Part shown: piece by piece, positions 38,979-47,460 of the stretch
Position numbering within the stretch: position 1 is the stretch's first letter
How the letters are laid out: every line of letters starts with the position of its first letter
Assembly: GCA_028721415.1 (NCBI GenBank)
Contig: JAQYIU010000087.1
Coordinates: 1-64,000, forward strand
DNA from: Lachnospiraceae bacterium
Lineage (GTDB): Bacteria; Bacillota; Clostridia; Lachnospirales; Lachnospiraceae
Reading direction: 5' to 3'
DNA: 64,000 nucleotides
Notes under the pieces: generated by a model
What the model was told of the DNA's origin: nothing
Seen by the model: only the letters and a program-made list of their open reading frames with translations
The model's database searches: none
Position numbers and translations under genes: made by a program

Positions 38979-39818
38979 TCATTCAAAATATATTTTATTT
39001 CCTGTGCAGTTAAATATAAAACGATTGCCAAATGCCTCCTGAATTACTTTTAGATTCTCATCCCCTGTGCAGTGAGAAACACCGATAAATTCTATACCCA
39101 GTCTTCTGAAATCTTCGATGGTTGTTTGCAGTCTTTGTTCATCTGCATCTATAAGATGTGTTCCCCCGATCACTCCCCGGATTCTCTCTCCGGTCCGTTC
39201 TGCAATCGTTTTCAGAATATTGACAATGCCCGGATGAGAACATCCGACTATAACTACCAGTCCCTCCTTTGTGTCAAGAGTGATTGCCATCTCATCCGAA
39301 AAGGTATCCCGAACATATTCCTCTCCTTCTTTCAAGAAAAATCTTGGATTCCATTGTTCATAAGGTACTGTTCTCTCAAAATTACGATGGACATGAATTC
39401 CCTTTGCGATTTCCCGGACATCTTCCCCTATCTCTTCCACATGAACTTGATAGTCCTCCAGATCATGACGCCTGAACTGAATACCATTATAATAGATTTC
39501 CCCTTCTCGGTTCGTACAATACTTCCCGTCAAAAAAACCTTTTCCAACATATATCTTATGTTGCTGTCTGGTTTCTTCCAATATTCTCATCAAGCCTCCT
39601 GCATGGTCATAATGACCGTGGCTGATGATGATACAGTCTAAATCACCGAGCGATTCTCCCAAGGCTCTGGCATTATCATAAAATGCCCCGCTCTTTCCGG
39701 TATCCAGAAGCATTTTAAAAGATTCACCCTCTATTAACAGAGAAAAACCATGTTCACATATAAGGGATTCTTCCAAATCCGGATGATTTTCAATTAAGGT
39801 TGTTATTTTCCAGGACAT
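38979..39818 (-). CDS. MBL-fold metallo-hydrolase
   Basis: ISHGHYDHAGG, GCSHPGIVN, GGTHL. Confidence 0.9.
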   Translation of the reverse strand: MSWKITTLIENHPDLEESLICEHGFSLLIEGESFKMLLDTGKSGAFYDNARALGESLGDLDCIIISHGHYDHAGGLMRILEETRQQHKIYVGKGFFDGKYCTNREGEIYYNGIQFRRHDLEDYQVHVEEIGEDVREIAKGIHVHRNFERTVPYEQWNPRFFLKEGEEYVRDTFSDEMAITLDTKEGLVVIVGCSHPGIVNILKTIAERTGERIRGVIGGTHLIDADEQRLQTTIEDFRRLGIEFIGVSHCTGDENLKVIQEAFGNRFIFNCTGNKIYFE

Positions 39819-39988
39819 TTTTGTTCCTCCTCCCATTTACCACTCGATTCTATTTATTTGTACCATCATACCACATTTTATCTTAGTTGTCTGCCTGACT
39901 CATTCGTGCTATCATATAGAAAATGTCACTTAATAATCCACTACGTGATTTACGATTAAAATATCATAATAATATAGAGGTTTCTGTT

Positions 39989-41023
39989 ATGAAAAACAAA
40001 CTGGAATTATATGGAACTCTGGGACCGGCAGATTGTTCCAAAGATATATTAAAAGAAATGCTCCGATCAGGAATGACCGGAATCCGCATTAATCTTTCCC
40101 ATACCAATTTGAGAGACTGTGAGTCATGGCTTCAGAATTTATATGAAGTATCGGAAGAACTTCATATGATTCCGGATCTCCTGGCCGATCTTCAGGGACC
40201 GGAGCTTCGCATAGGAATCCTTTCTGAACCACTTCAATTAGAAACAGGTTCTACCGTTAAACTGATTGACAGTTCAGATTATTCCCAAATATCCTCTTCT
40301 GATTCTGGAATTCCCGTTCCATATCTATTGTTATCTCATTTAAAAAACGCCCAGACAATTCGTCTGGACGATGGAAAAATCATATTAGAAGTGACGGATT
40401 CTGCCAATGCACTTGCTACCGTTGTATCCGGCGGTACTTTAACCTCACGAAAAAGTCTCGCCATTGACGGACTTTCCCTGGAATTGCCCACTTTGACAGA
40501 TCAGGATCTTCACAATCTGGATGTGCTGGCCAGATACCGTGTTACGGGAGTCATGCTGCCATTTGTCAGAGGCAAAGACGATCTCCTGAATCTGAAAAAG
40601 GAATTACTGAAACGAAAACTCACACACGTTCGCATTTTTGCAAAAATCGAAAATCAGGCAGGGGTTGACAATCTTCCCGAACTTATTCCCCACTGTGACC
40701 AGATTGTCATTGCCAGAGGAGATTTGGGAAATGCCATTCCTCTTCCTGCGCTTCCCGCTATTCAAAAAAAGATTGCTTTGTTATGTAAAAGAACAAAAAC
40801 ACCTTTTATGGTAGTCACTCAACTTCTTGCATCCATGGAAGAACATCCTTCTCCAACCCGGGCAGAAGTCAGTGATATTTTCAATGCCGTTCTGGATGGG
40901 GCATCCTCGCTAATGTTAACCGGAGAAACTGCTGTTGGCAAATATCCGGCAAAAGCCATAAAAATCTTGTCCGACACTGCATTTGAAGGACTTCGCTTCA
41001 AAATGGAATCCCGATTTCTCTAA
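39989..41023 (+). CDS. Short pyruvate kinase-like protein (344 aa, no C-terminal domain)
   Basis: GTLGPADCSKDILKEMLRSGMTGIRINLSH, FAKIENQ, IARGDLGNAIP, HPSPTRAEVSDIFNAVLDGASSLMLTGETAVGKYP. Confidence 0.85.
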   Translation: MKNKLELYGTLGPADCSKDILKEMLRSGMTGIRINLSHTNLRDCESWLQNLYEVSEELHMIPDLLADLQGPELRIGILSEPLQLETGSTVKLIDSSDYSQISSSDSGIPVPYLLLSHLKNAQTIRLDDGKIILEVTDSANALATVVSGGTLTSRKSLAIDGLSLELPTLTDQDLHNLDVLARYRVTGVMLPFVRGKDDLLNLKKELLKRKLTHVRIFAKIENQAGVDNLPELIPHCDQIVIARGDLGNAIPLPALPAIQKKIALLCKRTKTPFMVVTQLLASMEEHPSPTRAEVSDIFNAVLDGASSLMLTGETAVGKYPAKAIKILSDTAFEGLRFKMESRFL

Positions 41024-41199
41024 AGAAATTTATTCAAATCCTTATTATATTCAAAACCAACTGCAGCCAGTTTCTTCTCCAGTTCCTCTCTGCTCACATT
41101 GAGATCTTCACAGAGAGCTTCCAGAGAAGGATACTGGTCACGAAGTTTTGTATTGATCACACTGAAAAGAATCATTGGATCCTGTGGTAATTGGTTCAT
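41020..41199 (-). CDS. DUF4250-type small protein (59 aa), not in the supplied ORF track
   Basis: Translated by hand: MNQLPQDPMILFSVINTKLRDQYPSLEALCEDLNVSREELEKKLAAVGFEYNKDLNKFL*. Confidence 0.8.
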   Translation of the reverse strand: MNQLPQDPMILFSVINTKLRDQYPSLEALCEDLNVSREELEKKLAAVGFEYNKDLNKFL

Positions 41200-41213
41200 C
41201 GTAATCTCCTTCT

Positions 41214-42074
41214 TTAAAACTTAAGACGTTTTGTTACGGCTGCCCCCATACCTCCCGGTCCGATATGGCAGGTGAGATTCAGAGGAAGATCATCATATTC
41301 TACCTGAAATCCCGGAAAATGTTCTTCGAGATCACGAACCCACTGTTCTTTTCCCTCATAGCCGTAAGAACAGGCCGCCTGAAGACGCACATCTTCTGGT
41401 GCAGAGACACCCATTCTCTCCATCTCCTGCTCCAATGCCTTAAAAATCGTCTGCTTACCTTTTGCCATACTTCTTACTTTCGCGTAAGCATCCAGTTGTT
41501 TCCCATGAATCTGTAATATCGGTTTAATACGGAGAACGGTACCGATCGCTGCCGCTGCAGGAGTAATTCTTCCCCCTTTTTTTAGATGTTTTAAGGTCTC
41601 TACCATAACATATATGGAAGAATTCTGTTGTTCATTTTCTAAAATTTCTTTAATCTCCTGTGCTGTTTTACCTTCTTTTACCAGATTAACGGCATCTTCC
41701 ACGGAAGCTCTCTGCGGTACCGAAACTCTCTGGGCATCCACCACCTGCACTTTCCCGTCATAGTCCTGGGCATAAGTAAACGCATTGGCGCAACTGCCGG
41801 AAAGACCGCTGGAAATCGGAATGTGAATAATCTCATCATATTCTTCCAACAGCTTATCCCACAGATCCATCACCTCACCTGCAGCAGGCTGGGAAGTGGA
41901 AATGTCTGCGTCAGAATTTAGTTTCTCATAAAATTCTTCTTTACTTAAATTGACACCTTCCAGATATTCCACTCCATCAATGGTAAATGGCATGGGAATC
42001 ACAAAAACACCGAGTTTTTCGGCTGCTTCCATGGTAATTCCAGAAGTATCTGTCACAATGGCAACCTTTTTCAT
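41214..42074 (-). CDS. DegV family (fatty-acid binding) protein
   Basis: KVAIVTDTSGI, DISTSQPAAGEV, ISSGLSGS, VMVETLKHLKKGGRI. Confidence 0.93.
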   Translation of the reverse strand: MKKVAIVTDTSGITMEAAEKLGVFVIPMPFTIDGVEYLEGVNLSKEEFYEKLNSDADISTSQPAAGEVMDLWDKLLEEYDEIIHIPISSGLSGSCANAFTYAQDYDGKVQVVDAQRVSVPQRASVEDAVNLVKEGKTAQEIKEILENEQQNSSIYVMVETLKHLKKGGRITPAAAAIGTVLRIKPILQIHGKQLDAYAKVRSMAKGKQTIFKALEQEMERMGVSAPEDVRLQAACSYGYEGKEQWVRDLEEHFPGFQVEYDDLPLNLTCHIGPGGMGAAVTKRLKF

Positions 42075-42254
42075 ACAATCTCCTCCATTTGTTTTTTTGT
42101 TATAATTTATCCGTCTGTATCTATATTTCGTTTCTTTTACACTCAAATTATTTTAATTACTGAGCATTATTACTATATTATACAGGGTTTAGTTTTTTGT
42201 CAAACCTTTTTTGAAATAGAGGTTGTCCAACCAAATGAAGCAATGTCAGATGGT

Positions 42255-42618
42255 TTACTCTTTGGAAATAATGTGATATGGAAGTGCCACAAATATGACT
42301 CCGCCAATCATATTTCCAATGGTTGCCATCACAATCACGTAAATATACTGGCTTATTGTTACCCCACCATTTAACAAGGCAACAAATACAATGCTCATAT
42401 CTGCGATACTATGTTCAAATCCACATATCATAAATACAAGAATACACCAGAAAATCATGATCAGTTTTCCGGATTCTGATTTTAATTTAATGCTGCACCA
42501 CACCGCAAGACATACCAGAATATTACAGAGGATTGCTCTGAACAGAAAATTTACAGGATAGAAAGTTACTTTTTCCCGCACCTGCGTTGCATACTGCCTG
42601 ATACTCATCTTTAAACAT
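42255..42618 (-). pseudogene. Formate/nitrite transporter (FNT) remnant with internal deletion and frameshift
   Basis: RBS AGGAGG (42627-42632) and start MFKDEYQAVCNAGAGK in one frame; C-terminal half KVTFYPVNFLFRAILCNILVCLAVW...GFEHSIADM in another; first TM helices missing. Confidence 0.75.
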
Positions 42619-42700
42619 AATCATATCCTCCTAAGATAAAAAATGTGTATTGCCCTTTCCCCATCTCATGATATTTCATTGATTAAAACCACATTTAGAT

Positions 42701-42808
42701 GAAAAAAGAGCAACATTTGAATTCAACAAATGCTGCCCAGACGGTCGGCTTACTTTCTAATCTGATTCCCCTGTGGTACTCCACACTTAACCCGTCAGTA
42801 ATCAGATT
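42701..42808 (-). ncRNA. ZTP (pfl) riboswitch aptamer (about 42734-42808) with downstream terminator (42701-42735)
   Basis: AATCTGATTACTGACGGG..GTGTGGAGTACCACAGGGGAATCAGATT (P1 pairing) ..GCCGACCGTCTGGGC (P3) ..AGCATTTG..CAAATGTTGCTCTTTTTT. Confidence 0.82.
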
Positions 42809-42935
42809 TTTAAATTATATAGTATACACTATCACGTTCGCTTCATTTTGTCAATTTATTGGGTATTTTTCCCAGTTTTTTTGATGCATATTTTTCTTTT
42901 CACCGCATTTCTTCCTCCTTTTTGTGGACTTCATT

Positions 42936-42963
42936 TTCATTTTGTAGTATTCTATAAAATGAA
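42936..42963. promoter_or_regulatory. Inverted repeat TTCATTTTGTAG-TATT-CTATAAAATGAA upstream of leuD-like gene
   Basis: 12-bp arms, one mismatch. Confidence 0.5.
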
Positions 42964-43022
42964 TCATTTTCTCGCTTTAAATAGGGAAAATGTGTATTTG
43001 ATGAATGAACGGAGGTAATACA

Positions 43023-43502
43023 ATGAGTAATCAAGTTTGGAAATTCCATAACGATGTGGATACGGATCAGATCATTGCTTCTCAGTATCTGCTCTTACCT
43101 GATATTGAATCTATGAAACAATACACATTCGAATCTCTGGATCCGACCTTTGCCGATAAGGTACATCCCGGTGATATCGTGGTTGCCGGAGAGAATTTTG
43201 GATGTGGTTCTTCCAGAGAACAGGCACCTAGTTTTCTGAAAGCTCTCGGTGTTCAGGCTGTCATTGCTATATCTTTTGCAATAATTTTCTATCGCAATTC
43301 CATCAATATCGGTCTTCCGGTAATCGTATGCAAAGATCTGTACGACAATGTGGAAGATGGCGGTGAGGCTGATCTTGATTTAACTGCAGGTACTGTAACT
43401 GCCAACGGTAAGACATTTACCTGCACGAAACTGCCGGAATACATGCAGAATATTTTATCTGCCGGAGGCTTAATTTCATTTTTAAATAAGGAGGAAGCAT
43501 AA
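43023..43502 (+). CDS. LeuD/HacB-type dehydratase small subunit (copy 1)
   Basis: DVDTDQIIASQYLLLP, GENFGCGSSREQAP. Confidence 0.92.
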   Translation: MSNQVWKFHNDVDTDQIIASQYLLLPDIESMKQYTFESLDPTFADKVHPGDIVVAGENFGCGSSREQAPSFLKALGVQAVIAISFAIIFYRNSINIGLPVIVCKDLYDNVEDGGEADLDLTAGTVTANGKTFTCTKLPEYMQNILSAGGLISFLNKEEA

Positions 43503-43504
43503 TC

Positions 43505-44761
43505 ATGAGTATGACCTTAGGGGAAAAAATTATTGCTAGAGCAGCCGGTGTCGATTCCGTAAAACCAAATGATATCCACACCGTCACTCTGGATCGCATG
43601 ATGAGTAACGATGGTACCACCCATCTGACTGTAGATATGTATCATAATAAATTAAAGCATCCGCAGATTGCTGATAAAGATAAAGTTGTGTTCATCATGG
43701 ATCATAACGTTCCTGCCGAGAATCCAAAAACTGCAGAGGCTCATAAAAAAATGCGTAATTTTGCCAGTGAAAATGGCATTAAATTATATGAAGGTCAGGG
43801 TATTTGTCATCAGATTATGATGGAAGACTATGTCTGCCCTGGTGAACTTATTTTCGGTGCAGATTCCCACACAACTACCTATGGTGCTCTGGGTGCTTTC
43901 GGAACCGGTGTCGGATGTACGGATTTTCTCTATGCAATGACTACCGGTACTTCCTGGGTCATGGTTCCGGAAACCATCCGTTTTAATCTTCACGGTTCTC
44001 TTCGGGAAGGTGTATATGCCAGAGATCTTATCCTGACCATTATCGGTGATATCGGAGCGAACGGTGCCAACTATAAAATTATGGAATTTTCGGGCGACGG
44101 CGCGCACAACCTTTCCATTGACGAGCGTATCGTGCTCTGTAATCTTACTGTAGAAGCAGGTGCCAAAGCAGGTATCGTGGAACCGGATGAAAAGGTAGTG
44201 GAATACTGTAAAGCTCACGGCCGCGAGGCAGTACATATGTTTAAGAGTGATGAGGATGCTACCTTTGCCGCAGTATACGATTATGATTTAAGCAAGATTG
44301 AACCGGTGGTTGTCCGTCCGGATTTCGTTGATAATTTTGCCCTTTTAAAAGATGTCAAAGAAGAAAAAATCACCATTGATGAAGCTTTCCTCGGTTCCTG
44401 CAACAATGGTCGTCTGGTGGATCTGAGAGCTGCCGCTGAGGTGGTAAAAGGAAAGAAAATTCATCCAAATGTTCGTTTTATCGTCGCTCCTGCCTCCAAA
44501 GCCGTTTACATTGAAGCATTAAAAGAAGGCATCATCACCACACTGATGGAAGCTGGTGCCATGATCATGAACTGTAACTGTTCTGTCTGCTGGGGAAGCT
44601 GCCAGGGTGTCATCGGAGAAAATGAAGTGCTGATTTCCACCGGAACAAGAAACTTTAAAGGCCGTGCCGGACATCCAACTTCCAAAGTATATATGGCCAG
44701 CGCCGCCACTGTGGCTGCTTCTGCCGTAGCCGGCTATATCACCGGAAATACTGCCGAATAA
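43505..44761 (+). CDS. LeuC/HacA-type dehydratase large subunit (copy 1)
   Basis: GADSHTTTYGALGAFGTGVG, GSCNNGRLVDL, NCNCSVCWG [4Fe-4S] ligands. Confidence 0.93.
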   Translation: MSMTLGEKIIARAAGVDSVKPNDIHTVTLDRMMSNDGTTHLTVDMYHNKLKHPQIADKDKVVFIMDHNVPAENPKTAEAHKKMRNFASENGIKLYEGQGICHQIMMEDYVCPGELIFGADSHTTTYGALGAFGTGVGCTDFLYAMTTGTSWVMVPETIRFNLHGSLREGVYARDLILTIIGDIGANGANYKIMEFSGDGAHNLSIDERIVLCNLTVEAGAKAGIVEPDEKVVEYCKAHGREAVHMFKSDEDATFAAVYDYDLSKIEPVVVRPDFVDNFALLKDVKEEKITIDEAFLGSCNNGRLVDLRAAAEVVKGKKIHPNVRFIVAPASKAVYIEALKEGIITTLMEAGAMIMNCNCSVCWGSCQGVIGENEVLISTGTRNFKGRAGHPTSKVYMASAATVAASAVAGYITGNTAE

Positions 44762-44787
44762 ATAATTAACAGAAAGGATAGCTTACT

Positions 44788-45279
44788 ATGGAACAATTTA
44801 CTGGAAAAGTATGGGTTCTCGGTGATGATATCGATACAGATATCATCATTCCGACAGAATATCTTGCCCTGCCTACCGTAGAAGATATGAAACAATATGG
44901 TTTTTCTCCACTTCGTCCTGAACTGGCTTCTCAGATTCAGGAAGGAGATATTATCGTTGCCGGAAAGAATTTCGGCTGCGGCTCTTCCAGAGAGCAGGCG
45001 CCTGAAATCATCAAGGCATTAAAAGTAAAATGCGTTATCGCAAAATCCTATGCCCGCATTTTCTTCCGCAATTCTATCAATAACGGACTTCTGCTCATTG
45101 AAAATGATGAAATTCAGGATGTTGTAAAAGAGGGAGATACTATCACAGTTAAAATGGGGGAATCCATCGAATTTGATGGCAAATCCTATGGTATCACTTC
45201 TCTTCCGGATAATCTCATGGATATCATCAATGCCGGTGGTCTTGTAAAGGCAATGCAGAAAAGAAACGGGATTATATAG
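44788..45279 (+). CDS. LeuD/HacB-type dehydratase small subunit (copy 2)
   Basis: DIDTDIIIPTEYLALP, GKNFGCGSSREQAPE. Confidence 0.93.
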   Translation: MEQFTGKVWVLGDDIDTDIIIPTEYLALPTVEDMKQYGFSPLRPELASQIQEGDIIVAGKNFGCGSSREQAPEIIKALKVKCVIAKSYARIFFRNSINNGLLLIENDEIQDVVKEGDTITVKMGESIEFDGKSYGITSLPDNLMDIINAGGLVKAMQKRNGII

Positions 45280-45290
45280 GAGGATTTGAC

Positions 45291-46538
45291 ATGGGTTATA
45301 CATTAATTGAAAAAATCATCAAAAAAAATATCGGGGCAGATCATGTGGAACCGGGACAGATTGTCACTGTCAACGTCGATCGTGTGATGATTCACGATAT
45401 TTTCATTCCTTTTGTCGCAGATAAATTTGAAGAAATGGGATTTAAAAAATTATGGGATCTGGACAAAGTCGTTCTGATTTACGATCATCTGGTTCCGGCC
45501 AGTGCCGTAGAAGATATCCGTCATTTTAAAATCGGAGACGCTTTTGCCGAAAAATATGGTCTTACCCACGTCCACAGAAGTGACGGAATCTGCCATCAGT
45601 TAATGACAGAAGCCGGATATGCCAAACCAGGTAATGTTGTATTCGGAACTGACTCTCACACCACCACTTACGGATGTGTCGGCTGTTTCTCTTCCGGAAT
45701 CGGATATACGGAAATGGCTTCCATTCTCGGAACCGGTGAAATGTGGATTCGTGTGCCGGAAACCATCAAGGTGATTATCAACGGCGAACTTCCTGCCAAC
45801 GTCACTGCCAAAGATGTGATTCTTCGTCTGATTGGAGATCTCCGTGCCGATGGAGCCACATACAAAGCATTAGAAATCAGCGGTTCTACTGTAGACAACA
45901 TGTCGGTTGCATCCCGCATGACCATCTCCAATATGGCAATCGAAGCGGGCGCCAAAGCATGTCTGTTTAAACCGGATGAAAAAACCTGCGAATACTCCAA
46001 GGTAAATCTTTCCGATGTCGACTGGATTTACGGAGATGAAGATGCTAATTATTGTAAGGTCATGACCTATCAGGCAGAAGACCTGGTTCCTGTCTGTGCC
46101 TGTCCTTCTCAGGTTGACAATATTCATCCGGTCTCCGAAATTGAGGGAACAGAATTAGATCAGGTATTTATCGGTTCCTGTACCAACGGACGTCTGGAAG
46201 ACCTGGCAGTTGCAGCCAAAATTCTGGAAGGAAAGAGTGTCGCATGTAAATTGATCATCACTCCTGCCAGCAAACAGATTTATCTTGATGCTATCAAAGC
46301 CGGATATATGGAAACCCTCGCACAGGCAGGTGCCATCATCACTCAGCCAGGATGTGGACTGTGTTGTGGTCGTGCCGGAGGCATCCTCTGTGATGGAGAA
46401 AAGGTTCTCGCAACAAACAACCGGAACTTCCTGGGACGTATGGGAACTTCCAAAGTTGGCATTTATCTTGGATCCCCTGCTACAGCGGCAACCTCTGCTA
46501 TTTACGGAAAAATCACTATCCCGGAAAATGTGCATTAG
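45291..46538 (+). CDS. LeuC/HacA-type dehydratase large subunit (copy 2)
   Basis: GTDSHTTTYGCVGCFSSGIG, GSCTNGRLEDL, QPGCGLCCGR. Confidence 0.94.
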   Translation: MGYTLIEKIIKKNIGADHVEPGQIVTVNVDRVMIHDIFIPFVADKFEEMGFKKLWDLDKVVLIYDHLVPASAVEDIRHFKIGDAFAEKYGLTHVHRSDGICHQLMTEAGYAKPGNVVFGTDSHTTTYGCVGCFSSGIGYTEMASILGTGEMWIRVPETIKVIINGELPANVTAKDVILRLIGDLRADGATYKALEISGSTVDNMSVASRMTISNMAIEAGAKACLFKPDEKTCEYSKVNLSDVDWIYGDEDANYCKVMTYQAEDLVPVCACPSQVDNIHPVSEIEGTELDQVFIGSCTNGRLEDLAVAAKILEGKSVACKLIITPASKQIYLDAIKAGYMETLAQAGAIITQPGCGLCCGRAGGILCDGEKVLATNNRNFLGRMGTSKVGIYLGSPATAATSAIYGKITIPENVH

Positions 46539-46596
46539 AACTTTCAGAGGCACCTTATTATTTCATTGATAACATAGAAATTATTACAATTTAAGC

Positions 46597-46675
46597 GAGG
46601 AATTCTGTATTTATAGACATCAGGATAACAAAAATTCCTGTATTCATCATTTACAGAATCCTCTCTTATATTCTT
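46597..46675 (+). terminator. Nested hairpin GAGGAATTCTGTA...TACAGAATCCTC after the dehydratase operon
   Basis: 12-13 bp arms followed by a T-rich tract. Confidence 0.55.
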
Positions 46676-46693
46676 TTATTTTTTTCTGTATTT

Positions 46694-46870
46694 TTACATT
46701 TGTTTACGCACTATTTTGTATTCATCATCCATCTGAAAATACGGACAACTTTCATAATCACTCCTCAGTAATCTTGCCAGATCATCTTCATCCAGATTCA
46801 CCATACATTCCCCCAGCCCATCTTCTTCATCAATCCAAAAATGAGTACAATAGTCACATTGATTAGCCAT
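46694..46870 (-). CDS. Small four-Cys protein (58 aa), probable DUF6472-type
   Basis: Start at MANQCDYCTHFWIDEEDGLGECMVNLDEDD...CPYFQ. Confidence 0.7.
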   Translation of the reverse strand: MANQCDYCTHFWIDEEDGLGECMVNLDEDDLARLLRSDYESCPYFQMDDEYKIVRKQM

Positions 46871-47018
46871 TCCTCTCTCTCCTTCTATTGATATCTTAAT
46901 TGTAACTATATCTTTTCTGCGGGAAAATGTAAAGGAAATCAAAGAATTTCTTGCTTGTTTTTTTAGATACATGATATAATAAAGATTAAGTTTTTGTTAA
47001 AGAAGGAGGATAATCACA

Positions 47019-47285
47019 ATGACAGCAGAACAAAAGAAATTAATCCCTGAAAGGGATGAAAACTTAAAGAACGGTAATTTTACTATTTTAAATGGCGAAT
47101 ATACAAAGAATTTTAATGTTTATGTTGTAGGAGATAAACATAAAGAAGCCATCGATTATATTATGGTTGCATTAGACCGCTCCACAGATAACGTTCTGGG
47201 ATTCGGTATCAAGATGGGCAGTCAGAAAAAATTCGGTGTAAGCTTCTGGGATGAGGCAGATATTCCGGAAGAATATCGGCAGTAA
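47019..47285 (+). CDS. Small hypothetical cytosolic protein
   Basis: 88 aa ORF with AAGGAGG RBS, family not recognised. Confidence 0.7.
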   Translation: MTAEQKKLIPERDENLKNGNFTILNGEYTKNFNVYVVGDKHKEAIDYIMVALDRSTDNVLGFGIKMGSQKKFGVSFWDEADIPEEYRQ

Positions 47286-47310
47286 TATATATATCAATTT
47301 TGGCAATTAA

Positions 47311-47370
47311 AGAAGCCGTTCCATTACCTTTGTATGCCTATAAGACATGGTAATAGAACGGCTTCTTTTT
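47311..47370. terminator. Palindromic element C: AGAAGCCGTTCCATTACC...GGTAATAGAACGGCTTCTTTTTT
   Basis: 18-bp stem with one mismatch plus T-run, between convergent genes; related to elements A and B. Confidence 0.8.
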
Positions 47371-47460
47371 TCCTATAATTTATAAACTAAGTGTATATAC
47401 CTATAATCTGGATAAGCAGATGCTTTGTAAGTTTTGCGTAAGCTTATGAATAAAAAAGTA

